The position numbers were made by a program, and so were the translations under genes. This document shows, piece after piece, positions 42,955 through 53,564 of a DNA stretch of 64,000 bases. A model generated the notes under the pieces. That model saw nothing but the letters and a program-made list of their open reading frames with translations, was not told the DNA's origin and searched no databases. Position 1 is the first letter of the stretch, and every line of letters begins with the position of its first letter. This stretch comes from Aradus depressus (taxonomy: Eukaryota > Arthropoda > Insecta > Hemiptera > Aradidae), in the NCBI GenBank assembly GCA_963662175.1, contig OY759214.1, positions 8,246,001-8,310,000 of the forward strand, written 5' to 3'.

Positions 42955-43385
42955 CCGAAATTTTGTGTCGATATATTCATTACAACGGAAGTTCTTAGAG
43001 TTTTTCAGTTAAGCCTCCTCCCCTTTGGCTCATTTGGCTGAAAATCGATAGGTGTTGTCCTCATGGGGTTTTGGTCACGCATATAAGATTTCGTGTCTGT
43101 ACGTTCATTCTATCGGCAATTATTAGAGGTTTTGTGTAAAGCCTCTCCCATAATCCCCCTTCCCTTTGGTCTACTTGGTTCTGGATTCACATATATAATT
43201 ATATCGATATATATATATAATCGATATATTGTATTCTAAGGGAGTTATCGTGTTCACAGACACACAGCCAGCATTTTTTTCTTCATATTTGGAACCAGGT
43301 GACATGAAATTCCGTTGAAAACTCGGCATCGAATTTTTGACAGATTGCATAACTTCCCCTGTACATCGTATTGCTTGTGAAGTGA
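42955..43385 (+). repeat. ACTTCCCC-family repeat, 5'-truncated
   Basis: Three modules (GTGTCGATATATTCATTACA, CATTTGGCTGAAAATCGATA; ATTCTATCGGCAATTATTAG), a TA-rich patch (43200-43225), then GAATTTTTGACAGATTGCAT, AACTTCCCCTGTACATCGTA. The hairpin is worn. Confidence 0.75.
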
Positions 43386-43493
43386 AATGTTGCAGGTCAC
43401 TGGCAGAAATGAGCTGATATTTTACCTAATATAGAACTCTTCAAGTAGAATATACTTCAGCTGCAAGACAGGAGATGAACTGGTTAATGTTGA

Positions 43494-43600
43494 ATATATT
43501 TCAGAGAGAAGGGCTATCAGACCTCTATGAAGGGCTATCAAACCTCTACGAAGGGCTATCAGATCTCTACGAAGGACTATCAGACCTCTACGAAGGGCTG
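43494..43600 (+). repeat. 21-bp coding-like minisatellite
   Basis: Four to five tandem 21-base units (GAAGGGCTATCAGACCTCTAC). Because the unit is a multiple of three, one frame reads EGLSDLY repeated, inside a 102-codon open frame (43475-43783). A seven-residue unit could pretend to be a heptad coil, but no acceptor, donor or promoter supports a gene. I treat the frame as a by-product of the repeat. Confidence 0.85.
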
Positions 43601-43999
43601 ATCCAGTTAAGGAAGGGTCTGTTCCAGTATCGGTCGGCTCCTGCTCCCGGCTCGTTAGCCTTCTTGTTACATACCCACCTCAGCCTCATCCATAATAATG
43701 AGACCATCTCACCCTCAGTATCCATCATAATGTTTTCAGAGGATTTATTATCAATATTTGTTTCTGTAAGTTGGAAAACTTAAACTCTGAAGATATTCAA
43801 GGTGGCCCAAATTTCAAAAATGTCGGAGTCCCAAGGAGAAAGGGAAGATTAAATGCCTGATTAGGTCACCAAATGTGATGAAAAATTACATTTGTTTCAA
43901 GTCTGTAAGATCAGGGAGAAACGTAAATACCGGGTTGAAATTATATGTTGTTATCATCAAATTTTAAAGTTTCCAAAACTTTGATTCTAAAAATGTTCT

Positions 44000-44320
44000 G
44001 TGTGTATCTCTGAGAACACAATAACTCCCGATAGAATGAATGTACCGACACAAAATTTTCCATGTTTATCCAGAACCCTGTAAGGAAAGTCCCTAAGGAT
44101 TTTCAACCAAACCGCCCAAATGGAAACAAAGGATTATGGATTTAGCACAAAAAAAATAATAAACACCGAAGTAATGAATCTGTCGACACGAAATTTAGAA
44201 TGAGGATTCAGAAGTCAACTATTAATTTTTAAACCAAACGTTAGATTGGGTTTTGGAGGGAGGCGAAAATTTAGTTGATTGCCGCTGAGGAAATACAGTG
44301 ATGCACCGGCGACCCTAACT
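44000..44320 (-). repeat. ACTTCCCC-family repeat
   Basis: Reverse copy: TCTGTGTGTATCTCTGAGAA, ACTCCCGATAGAATGAATGT, TTTTCAACCAAACCGCC, then AAATTTAGAATGAGGATTC and CAAACGTTAGATTGGGTTTT. Confidence 0.75.
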
Positions 44321-44334
44321 TCTCCAGGGGGAAG

Positions 44335-44790
44335 TAATGTAATAGAGAAGTTATGTAATTGGTCAAAAATTCGATGCGGAGATTTCAGCAGAATTTCATG
44401 TTTTCCGACCTCCGGATTCCAAATTTGAGAAAAAAAAATCTGTCGGTCTATGTGTATGTCTGTGAACAGGATAACTGCCGATAGAATGAAAGTATCGCCA
44501 CGAAATTTTATATATGACCCCAAAACCTTCCAATTATAACACCTATTGATTTTCAGCCAAATTGACTGAAAGGAAGGGGGTGATTAGGGGGAAGGCTTAA
44601 CTCAAGAACCCTTATAACTGCCGTTGTAATGAATGTATCTATCTATTTCATATGTGAATCTGAAATCCCATAAGGCCGACACATATTAATTTTCAGCGGA
44701 ATCGGCAGAAAGAAAGAAAGGGATCAGGGGGGGGGGCTTAATTCAAAAACCCCGAAACTGTCTATACAACCGGAAATACATTGACGGTGA
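44335..44790 (-). repeat. ACTTCCCC-family repeat
   Basis: Reverse copy immediately after the previous one. GAGAAGTTATGTAATTGGTC, GAATTTCATGTTTTCCGACC, CTGCCGATAGAATGAAAGTA, TTTTCAGCCAAATTGACTGA with a G-rich module (44580-44600), and GCCGTTGTAATGAATGTATC. It ends around CGGTGATTCCC. Confidence 0.8.
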
Positions 44791-45090
44791 TTCCCAGCGA
44801 GGAAAATAAGGATAACGTGCCGACTACAGCGGGGAAACAGTGCAGGATCAGTACACTACACTTGGAGCACAAGGGATAAGGGATCAATTAAGGACCTTAT
44901 CCTAATGAAAAGGATGAGACTCAATGAAAACTATTAATAAGGGCAAAGTGTTCTCAATAAAAGTTAACTTTGGGTATTTAGTTGCAATCAACTCAGCATT
45001 GTGTTCGGGCACTCCTTTCTACCCAATTAGGCACACTGGGCACTTGACTCCTTACACAGATGAACCCCTATATATTTTTCTCCCCAGAAA
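44791..45090. other. Short unidentified spacer
   Basis: About 300 bases between repeat copies. Nothing was identified. Confidence 0.4.
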
Positions 45091-45700
45091 TATTCCCCAG
45101 CTATACGAAGTATAAGGGAAGTTATGTAAACAGTCAAAAATTCGATGCAAAAATTTCAACGGAATTTCATGTTTTCCGACCTCCAGTTTGTGTGTCTGTG
45201 AAGACGATAACTCCCGATAGAATGAATGTATCGACACGAAATTTTATATGTGAATTCAGAACCTTCTAACGACGACACCTATTGATTTTCAGCCAAATTG
45301 ACTGAAAGGAAGGGGGTGAGTAGGGGGAAGGCTCAACTTGAAAACCCCAATGCCGATGTAATGAATACAATCGACATGAAATTTCATATTTAAAGTAAAA
45401 ACCCAGTGAGGACATAACCTTTCAAATTTCAGTGACATCGGCCGAAATGAAGGAAGGGTTGAGAGAAGGGGCTCTATTTAAAAACCCAAATAACTGCAGA
45501 TGTAGTACATTTATCGATACTAAATATAATATATGAGCCGACCGTTTGCGCTAATATTCAATAGTTGACTTACATAGGAGCTCATGTAAATCTACTATTG
45601 AATATTAGCGCAAACGGTCGATTGATTTTGGAGAGGAAGCGAAAAGTTAAATAATTAATTGGTTCTGGGGAAGTATACTGGAGGTGAATCACCGCGAGAT
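45091..45700 (-). repeat. ACTTCCCC-family repeat, near full-length
   Basis: Starts at the terminal hairpin (CCCCAGCTATACGAAGTATA, GGGAAGT) and runs through GTAAACAGTCAAAAATTCGA, TTTTCCGACCTCCAG, CTCCCGATAGAATGAATGTA, G-rich module and CCGATGTAATGAATAC. The end is rearranged: GTTGACTTACATAGGAGC meets an inverted GCTCATGTAAATCTACTATTG (about 45535-45620), a local inversion. Confidence 0.8.
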
Positions 45701-45734
45701 CAGTGATGATTACATAATCATCAACATTAAAGTT

Positions 45735-46335
45735 TCGGTGAATCACAGGCAATATACTTCCCCAGAACTAAATAATAAATTTTTTTTTTTTTAAGAATTC
45801 TTTATATACCAGACATCAACATGAATTTGTTTTGCATGGTATAAAATTAATCAATTAACTTTCACCCGTGAGGGCTAAATATACATAAAGGGTTCTGAAT
45901 CCTCACATTAAATTGTCTGTCAATACAATCATTAAAACCTTCTTCCCTTCGGCCCTTCGGTCGATTCTGCAGATAATTGACAGGTGTCGTCCTAATGGGC
46001 TTTTAAATTAACATATGAAATTTTGCATCGATACATTCATTACAACGGCAGTTATTAGTTTTTGTGTTAGGCATCCCCCCTTAATACCCCTTTCCCTTCG
46101 GTCGATTTGACTAAAAATTAATAGGTGTCATCCTTAGAGGGTACTGAATACAAATGTAAAATTTCGTGTCGATACTTCATTCTATCGGGAATTATGGTGT
46201 TCACAAACACACGTAGAGACTGAATTTGTTTTTTTTCTTTTTATGAATCAGGAAGTCGGTAAAGATTGAATTCTGTTGAACATTGAACATCGAACTTCAG
46301 ACCGATTGTATCTTCCACTCAACATCGTATAGTAT
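45735..46335 (+). repeat. ACTTCCCC-family repeat, near full-length
   Basis: GTTTCGGTGAATCACAGG, ATATACTTCCCCAGAAC, interrupted by T-rich insert (45780-45840), then modules with CCCTTCGGTCGATTCTGC, CATCGATACATTCATTACAA, GGTCGATTTGACTAAAAATT and 3' end CGAACTTCAGACCGATTGTA. Confidence 0.75.
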
Positions 46336-46786
46336 AATGCCGACGGGATTTATGGCAAAGACCCAGGCGGGAAACGTTATAAGGGTTCCAATTTAAGCCA
46401 GTCGTAATAGGAAAGCTTGGCGTTACATGGAGTTTTTTAAATGAAGCAAATGAGTTTTTAAATAAATGTAAATTTATTATTTATTATTAATACAGATATA
46501 AACAATAAGACAAATAAGTGGTAATACAATCGTAGAATAATAATAGTAGATAATTGAGTGGTTGACGCGAAAAAGGTTCTAAACGCCAAAATAACACTTC
46601 CTTCCTCTGCCATGTTGAGAACTACTGGTGGCTGTTAGAACCTTCTTCCATGAGGCTCAACGCTGACGTGGGCTCAATACTACCAACTGCTGCTGTAACG
46701 GCAAAAAAAAACTTCCCTACACAGTCCCTAGAGACCTATAGAACCTGATTCCACAGAAATCTCATTTTCTACTAAAGTGGCGCTTA

Positions 46787-47859
46787 GGCCAACCCCACAT
46801 TAGGCAATTCCGAACCGACGCGACCAATACTCAAGTATCTTGAGGGTATCTTAGACGTCACTTCCTATGTTGACTGGTGGGGAGACACAAACGACGCCAC
46901 TCCCAGGAGACGCGTATCCTACCCGTATCCTACGAAACTCACGCGACCTGCTAGGAAGGTCGCCCGTCTCTTGAGTCTCCTGCGTCGCCTCGCCATGGCT
47001 AGTGAATACACTCTTCTGCACTCACACATTCCCGCATTTGTGTGTTCCTCTGTCTTATGGATGGAGAAATAATTGCGGATAATGTCCGCAACAAATGTGA
47101 ATTAACTAGACTACTAAAAATAAAGTTAAATGAATAAATAAATACTTGAAAATATATGATAAAAAATAATAATACATAGTATTAATAATAATTAATTACA
47201 GTAAATATATATTTTTTTTTTTTAATTAAAATTGAGATAATAGTGTATTATAACTTCTCCTTAAGTGTTTTTTTTCTCGATGGCATTTCGGAACTTTTTA
47301 CGCCCCTTCCTCGGGTCACAAAGTGCGAAATATAAGAAAAGAGAAGGAAAACCCATTAACAATAACAAGTAGGTATATAATAATATGAAGATGGCTGATG
47401 TAGTGAGAAGTGATTATTTCACAGGATGTCAAATATAAGGTAGTCTGACCTGGAATTGATCTCAAAAGCCGTGGATCAATGTCTTTTCATTCGGTAGAAT
47501 GCTACGAACTTGCAATCCGACCTTTCCAGCTCTTCAGCAGCAACAAATAATCTGCAGTTAACATTCCTTTCGATGTAAGGATGGCGCCATAATCTTCGGA
47601 TTTTCCTTTTTCTATAATAATAATAATAATAATAAGACACAACGACATCTTCATCACTTGAAGAATCTTCACTTGACATGGTGAACAACTCAGCTTCTCG
47701 TCACGGCTAGATGGAGACTGAAGAGATCCTAGTCGCTTCACAGTATCCTCAGTGTGAGGAGAAAAGTTGCATACGGGTATCATACCCACAGGCGACTCAA
47801 ATGGCCGATACTTGAGTATCGGTCGCGTCGCTTCGGAATTGCCTAATGTGAGGTTGGCC
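46787..47859. mobile_element. PIF/Harbinger-type transposon, decayed, TTA target duplication
   Basis: Terminal inverted repeats of 53 bases begin GGCCAACCCCACATTAGGC and end GCCTAATGTGAGGTTGGCC, with three mismatches. TTA flanks both ends (46784-46786 and 47860-47862), the 3-bp duplication typical of Harbinger elements. Inside is an N-terminal transposase remnant on the minus strand. At 1,073 bp it is too short to be complete. Confidence 0.88.
47476..47688 (-). pseudogene. Harbinger-type transposase N-terminal remnant
   Basis: Encodes MSSEDSSSDEDVVVSYYYYY, then RKRKIRRLWRHPYIERNVN, CRLFVAAEELERSDCKFVAF and YRM before a stop. RRxWxHPY...F-x-x-Y-x-R-M is the N-terminal signature of Harbinger transposases. 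The tyrosine run comes from a trinucleotide expansion (47614-47635). The catalytic domain is missing. Confidence 0.85.
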
Positions 47860-47888
47860 TTAGAACCATTTTCGCGTCAACCACTCAA

Positions 47889-48300
47889 TTAATAAAAAAA
47901 TAATATTTTTTTAAAATATTAATGAGAAATTTGTGCCTGATGTTTTTGGATTATCTCATGTACATTACAGGTAAATAGAACATTACAACTTTCAGTTCAC
48001 GTTCTACTATTACCAACTGTGATCTTTACAGTAGTGTGGAAGGCGACTTATTGGACAGTTGTTGAGAATCACTGCGTTAAGAGATAAAAGGATAGCAGGT
48101 GGAAGCCCCGCCTTTCTCTGCGACAATTCTCCATTTTTCCCTCTGTTAAATCCGCCACTGAACTGCACTTTATACATCTTATTCGGTATTATTACATACC
48201 ATTTGAAAGCAAAATGCTCAGCTACTACTAATTTTTCATAATATAAATCATAGTATATAAACGAAATACATACAGCAGACTCTGGCTAGCAGTTGATACA
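47889..48300. other. AT-rich spacer, no gene
   Basis: No recognised repeat. A short frame at 48059-48241 has no motif. Confidence 0.45.
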
Positions 48301-48325
48301 CAGATATCTTTCAGAGATGATCGCA

Positions 48326-48355
48326 ACTTACCTGAAACAGAAAAAATAAAATAAC
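48326..48355 (-). promoter_or_regulatory. Candidate recursive (ratchet) splice site
   Basis: The minus strand reads TTATTTTTTCTGTTTCAG directly followed by GTAAGT (junction between 48332 and 48331). This is a strong pyrimidine tract and acceptor fused to a consensus donor with no exon between. Such zero-length sites mark stepwise removal of very long introns in insects. It lies about 36 kb upstream of the minus-strand exon candidate at 12312-12443, in the right order for one gene. Confidence 0.5.
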
Positions 48356-48643
48356 ATTAATTAGGTACATATTAGGAGAGTAGAAACTTAGGTACAGGAT
48401 TGCCAGTAGGTAGTAGGCGAAAATCATATATCATTATAATATATTGTCGCAACCGAAATTCTACCTACATCATACAAATGTATGTAAATACATGAATATT
48501 CTATCACGTTGGAAAGATAATTTTTACTAACTTTTTATTAGGTTCCCCCAAACAACGTGAGAAGAGCTCGGGGATCAATGGGTTACTGAGGGACTGGGAT
48601 TGGCCATCGGCGGAACTATTGCGCCGATCGTCCTCAGCCCATC

Positions 48644-48868
48644 TTACAATGCCTGTTTCTGCTTCCTCCAAGAGCCGATGAATCGGCAGAATATCGGGTA
48701 GTGTCCGTCACCATCTGCCGTAGATCCCAAGTCCCACAAATACGATCTTGTTCCATGAATCAACTCCACCCTAGCCTGGTCGTACAGCGGACATTCGAGG
48801 ACCACATTTTCTGCAGTCTCGATCACACCGCACGAACAGTTCGGAGTGTTCTTCCTGAGTATAATTAA
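48644..48868 (-). pseudogene. LINE C-terminal zinc-finger remnant (R1/LOA-like)
   Basis: Reads LIILRKNTPNCSCGVIETAE, then NVVLECPLYDQARVELI to a stop at 48644. CSCG...E-x-x-x-x-V-x-x-ECP-x-Y is the zinc-finger tail of R1/LOA-like elements. Downstream CGGCGCAATAGTTCCGCCGA may be its 3' UTR. The group resembles the 29401-29572 remnant. Confidence 0.75.
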
Positions 48869-49375
48869 CTAAGAGCCTGGAATTTGTTCATATGCTTAAT
48901 GACTCGACCAACGGAGGACCACAGCTAGTTCTAACAATAAACGTAAAACGTTAAGATAGGAGAAGAGTGTTTTTGACTATAAGAACCCAGGGGACGAAGA
49001 ACAGACGAGGAAGAGATCAAAGGAACTGAAGAGCCAGAGATAATATCCAAACAGGATCATTCTATAATGAGACCTGTCCAAGAAGTAAAGACAAAGATAG
49101 GGAAGTGGAAGTGGGATGGGTCAATCTGAGGGCTCTCCGTGCTGAGTGGTTAGAGTGACTTGGTAGTCAGTTGACATCCATTACTAGGAGTCAGGGAACA
49201 GAGGTCTGTTCAAAGGTAGGGCAGGTACAGTGAAGTGTTGTGGAGCTGTGGAGGGCACTCCAGTCCTTCTAACCACTCAGGTTAGAGTGACTGGAGGAGG
49301 GCCAGTTGGAATTCGCACTACGCCAATAAACCCAAGAATAGCACAGCGATGTAGCACATAAGCATCTTAAAATGG
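48869..49375. other. Base-balanced unidentified stretch
   Basis: At 49135-49200 the phrase CTGAGTGGTTAGAGTGACTT looks like a tRNA A box but no B box follows at a proper distance. GTTAGAGTGACT recurs at 49282. Possibly an old third SINE. Confidence 0.4.
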
Positions 49376-49379
49376 ACAA

Positions 49380-50060
49380 TCGTCGGTGATTACTGACAAT
49401 GTACTTCCCCAAAGCGAATTATTCAACTATGTTTTCGCTCTCTAACCTCAGGGACTGATGTCATACTAAATTTCAAGTCGATAAGTTTCTGAGTTGAGCC
49501 TCCCACCTCTGGGGGGTGGGGATACCAATGGTCACTGACAATATCTACATACAAACAACATACATTCGAAAATAATATACACAATAACTAAAATGAATAT
49601 CTACAATAAAAATATTTCTTCATTAAGTATATGCTTCTTATCCCCAACCGTTTGAGCTATGCCAGTATTCCTTTAGACTCTACACTGTAATGGTGGGGTA
49701 AGCAAGTTTTTTTATTTTGTTACTCTGTACCCTGATACTTTAAGATTTTGCTAGTTGCCTTTCATCATTTATATTTTATATGGTGTTGAAAACCTGTTCT
49801 GGTCGTAAATACAACGTCTTTTATTTCTTAAGCCTCCTCCCTAAGCCCCCTCTTCTTTTTTGGCGAATTTGGCTGAAAATCAATAGGTGGAGTCCTTGTG
49901 GGGTTCTGGATACACATATACAATATCGATACAGTCATTCTATCATCGTGTTCACAGACATACACACCGAATTTGAACATGAAAAACTGGTGAAAGTTAA
50001 CATCACACTATTATATACATTTCTCTGCACTTCGTACAGGTGGGGAAGTGAAATGAAAGA
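49380..50060 (+). repeat. Two ACTTCCCC-family fragments around unrelated sequence
   Basis: 49380-49515 has the start (CGTCGGTGATTACTGACAAT, GTACTTCCCCAAAGCG). 49825-50060 has a module (GAATTTGGCTGAAAATCAAT) and a worn 3' end. The 300 bases between are AT-rich and unlike the family, so this may be one copy with an insertion. Confidence 0.65.
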
Positions 50061-50690
50061 CAGGACCTCAACTGTGAGGTGTGGGTAACCTTCATATTGA
50101 CACAGGATGTGTAGCGTGGTCTTCACGTCTTCAGAACGGATCTTCTGACAATCTGGTTTTTTTTTGGTTTTTTTTTTCGCGGAAAAAGGAGTTTTCTTTC
50201 GCAATGCTACCAGCTGCAGAAGGTCCCGCGTCCTGTCTGCTTTTCTTCCGTTTAATATCTACTAAACCGACAATTTGTAAAAATGTAAAACATTCCTGTT
50301 TTTATCATTCTAAAACTGGAATAAATGATATCGAAGAAGGGGGTGCCAACGTGATGGTGACTGGGATTTAAGGATTATAGCAAAAGAAACAGTTGCACCA
50401 ATTCCCAAATATCCCTCCCTCCAAGAGGCAAAGAGGCCGAAGCAGGAAGTTCCTTCCAAAACAAGAAATTGAATCGAACCTTCTTCGGAGTACTTATAAA
50501 CCTTTTAGGAAGTTTGGAAGAAGAAAGGAGGGGAAAAAAGTAGATTACTTCGAGGAAAGTAAATAAAGGAGCCATACTTGTAAAACAGAAGAAGAAATGA
50601 TCTCTAGAAGTAGACTGACTTGTCTGGGATGTGGCGGAGCAAGCGACGACACTGGTCCAAGACAATCACGTATGGTCTGCATCCACGAGA
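50061..50690. other. No supported gene
   Basis: Overlapping frames on both strands (50081-50371 plus, 50375-50665 minus) have no motif or splice support. Confidence 0.4.
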
Positions 50691-50694
50691 CAAA

Positions 50695-50880
50695 CCCTAA
50701 TTAACTGCCGATTTAATGAATGCATCTACACAAAATTTATTACGAGGATTCAAAAGCCACTGTATGAGTCAAATATTGATATTTAGCACAAACGTCTTGG
50801 CCACTCGCTTTGGAGAAAGAGCGAAAAGGGACCAGAGAAGGGTGGCTCGACTCAAATACCCTAACTACGAAAATTGATGA
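50695..50880 (-). repeat. ACTTCCCC-family repeat fragment
   Basis: AACTGCCGATTTAATGAATG, AAATTTATTACGAGGATTC, ATTGATATTTAGCACAAACG and CTTTGGAGAAAGAGCGAAAA. Confidence 0.7.
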
Positions 50881-50899
50881 AACTTCATATGAGCAAAAT

Positions 50900-51087
50900 G
50901 GCAGCCATGGTGGCCGTGCGGGCTAGAGCGTAGGGCTTTGTTCGCATGGTCTCATCATGGTTTGCGGGTTCCAATCCCTTCCGGGAGTGAGTTTTATTTT
51001 GTAGATAGAACTCCCCCTCCCGGGGCCATGGATGTCGTAAATAACTAGATAACACATTAACATGGCTAATTTGCATCGAACATAAGG
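50900..51087 (+). repeat. Second SINE-like family (family 2), no tail
   Basis: GGCAGCCATGGTGGCCGTGC, GGGCTAGAGCGTAGGGCTTT, GGGTTCCAATCCC (a good B box), CGGGGCCATGGATGTCG and TTTGCATCGAACATAAGG. Unlike the 28104 copy there is no A run. Confidence 0.8.
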
Positions 51088-51640
51088 CCAGAAAAATCTT
51101 AACATTTCAATAAAAGAAGCTTGTTGTACATTTTTACAGGTTTTCATAGTTTCCCTCATTGGGACATTGAATGATATATACTTTCATTTTGAATTGAAAC
51201 ATCGATGATCTCATTTTTAAAATCACATCAAAAAATCTCAGCTGTCAGCATTCGATATGATTTCAAAAGTAAGGAAGAATGGCACAAAATAACTGTAAAT
51301 ATAATCACTGAGAGGAAAGGGAGGTAGAGAATTTGTTTTTTTAAACATAAAAATTCAATCTGTCAATAGGAAATGTTCAAGTCAATTTGTCAAATTCTGG
51401 AAAGAATAGTCAGGAATCTGAAAAGGCAAAGTGAATCTGAAAAGAGAATCGTGTCGAGTTAAATTATGTAGGAGAGGGGGAGAGAGGGGAGGAGGACGGC
51501 GGTTTAAGGGATTGTTTCAGAGCAGCCACTCAGAGGTAATTAACACACTTTAATTAGAGGCACATTAACATAACAGAGGCAAAGGGCCGCTGAGTGTTTC
51601 TACTGTTTAGGGAGCTCATTCTAACTTTGGGAGGTGTCAC
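51088..51640. other. Spacer without recognised features
   Basis: AT-rich on the left, purine-rich near 51470-51500 (AGGAGAGGGGGAGAGAGGGG). No gene. Confidence 0.45.
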
Positions 51641-51654
51641 GGTGGAGAGAATAG

Positions 51655-52490
51655 GGCCTGACATGACTGGAGACCTGAGTCAGGACGGCTCCGAAGATGA
51701 ACCTCCTCCACAGTGAGGTCAATCCTGAACCTGAGGCATACCACAGCCTCCTGACATGACTGGAGACCTGAGTCAGGACGGCTCCACAGCCTCCTGACAT
51801 GATTGGAGACCTGAGTCAGGACGGCTCCGAAGATGAACCTCCTCCACAGTGAGGTCAATCCTGACCATGAGGCATACCACAGCCTCCTGACATGACTGGA
51901 GACCTGAGTCAGGACGGCTCCGAAGATGAACCTCCTCCACAGTGAGGTCAATCCTGACCATGAGGCATACCACACAGCCTTCTGACATGACTCGAGACCT
52001 GAGTCAGGACGGCTCCACAGCCTCCTGACATGATTGGAGACCTGAGTCAGGACGGCTCCGAAGATGAACCTCCTCCACAGTGAGGTCAATCCTGACCATG
52101 AGGCATACCACAGCCTTCTGACATGACTCGAGACCTGAGTCAGGACGGCTCCACAGCCTCCTGACATGATTGGAGACCTGAGTCAGGACGGCTCCTAAGA
52201 TGAACCTCCTCCACAGTGAGGTCAATCCTGACCCTGAGGCATATCACAGCCTCCTGACATGACTGGAGACCTGAGTCAGGACGGCTCCACAGCCTCCTGA
52301 CATGATTGGAGACCTGAGTCAGGACGGCTCCGAAGAGCAGTGATCCTCCTCCACAGTGAGGTCAATCCTGACCATGAGGCATACCACAGCCTTCTGACAT
52401 GACTGGAGACCTCAGTCAGGACGGCTCCGAAGATGAACCTCCTCCACAGTGAGGTCAATCCTGACCCTGAGGCATCCCACAGCCTTTTGA
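51655..52490. repeat. Two-level minisatellite (42-43 + 93-bp units)
   Basis: GAGACCTGAGTCAGGACGG recurs at 51670, 51763, 51805, 51899, 51994, 52037, 52130, 52173, 52266, 52309 and 52406 (last one with one change). Steps are about 93 and about 42-43 bases. Later units alternate regularly, giving a higher-order unit of about 136. The long unit adds GATGAACCTCCTCCACAGTG and CAATCCTGACCATGAGGC. Minus-strand frames through it stay open for up to 176 codons (51637-52167), purely because of the repeat. Confidence 0.92.
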
Positions 52491-52715
52491 CATGACTGAG
52501 GTCCAGGATGACTCCGGAAGATAAACCTGCTCCAATGAAACATTCCCTTTCCTGACTCTTAGAAAGACCTGATTCAGGTCCAGTATGACTCCGGAAGATA
52601 AACCTCCTCCAATGAAACATTCCCTTTCCTGACTCTTAGAAAGACCTGACTCAGGTCCAGTATGACTCTGGAAGATAAACCCCCTCCAATGAAACATTCC
52701 CTTTCCTGCCTCTTA
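52491..52715. repeat. 77-78-bp minisatellite related to the previous one
   Basis: Three units with CCAGTATGACTCCGGAAGAT, AACCTCCTCCAATGAAACAT and TCCCTTTCCTGACTCTTAGA. GACTCCGGAAGATAAACCTCC matches GGCTCCGAAGATGAACCTCC of the first array, so both come from one ancestor. Confidence 0.88.
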
Positions 52716-53545
52716 AGTCCTGACCATGAGGCATCTTTACTCTTAGAATCTGGCTTGCCTTTGGACAATCCAAGGGTAGGTCCTTACAGTTGGTGTCGCG
52801 GTGATGAGAATGAGGCAGCCTTCTGTCAAAACAAGGACGCTGCTGTGCCGGCTAAGTAGAAAGCCAATAAGCCATCATCCTTACTGAGGTCAGGAGCTTC
52901 TTGTGGCACCTCACCCTTATCGGACCTGACTTGCGTATTCGGTGTTTCGAAATTACTATCGATTTTACGTTGGTTGTAAGCGCACATGCTTGCAATCCAC
53001 TTACAAATATTGAGTGGTGGTTGGTTGACTTCCATTCATACCTACCCCTCTTGACTACGTAAAAGTTTCGTACTAAAAGAAATTAAGGGAAAGTCTTGCC
53101 GACTTGAATAATGCAGAAGAGGGGGGAGTAAATGAAGGTTTGGCCAGGAGATGACGGAAGTGGAAGGGTTTTAGGGGCAGCCGAGAGAAGGGCAATTAGA
53201 GGGCTTTGATAGAGGCTCGTTAGCATAGCAGAGGAACCTCGGATCCGGCCTCAAGTAAGCAGAAGGAAGCAGAGTGCTTCCGTCATTGGATGCTTAGATC
53301 CCTTGGTACACAACAACCCCAACTTAATGAATAAAGAGAATTTACTGTCACTGCTACGTCTACATGCCTTACTCCGTTAAATTGTGGTGTGGGTAAAACT
53401 ACAAGTGGAGTTATGAAGTGAAAGGTAATAAGGCCCTTCACATGAATCTGAATTTGATTTCCTAAAATGTCGGCAACAATTTGGAGCTAACGACGGGAAG
53501 GGACAATATACAGTTCCTCAACCCGCAATGTTTCAATAAAAAACA
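52716..53545. other. Unidentified, fairly base-balanced stretch
   Basis: No repeat or gene recognised. A 69-codon minus frame at 52826-53035 has no motif. Confidence 0.4.
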
Positions 53546-53564
53546 GTATTTTACTAATTTCTTA

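Larger units (their letters stand above)
46554..47888. mobile_element. Outer inverted-repeat element that received a Harbinger insertion
   Basis: TTGAGTGGTTGACGCGAAAA...GGTTCTAA (46554-46582) is repeated in reverse at 47860-47888 with one or two differences. Without the Harbinger element inside it, the outer unit is about 260 bp, like a MITE. The pairing extends into ACGCC/GGCGC beside the insertion point, showing the Harbinger element landed inside the outer right-hand arm. Confidence 0.82.

Noticed and set aside
49130..49200. Third tRNA-type SINE
   Set aside because: Only an A-box-like phrase is present. The B box cannot be recognised and there is no second copy in the window.
51637..52167. 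176-codon minus-strand protein with repeated VLTQVSSHVRRLW
   Set aside because: The frame is open only because the tandem repeat lacks stops. Other frames through the array are open too, and no splice or start context is seen.
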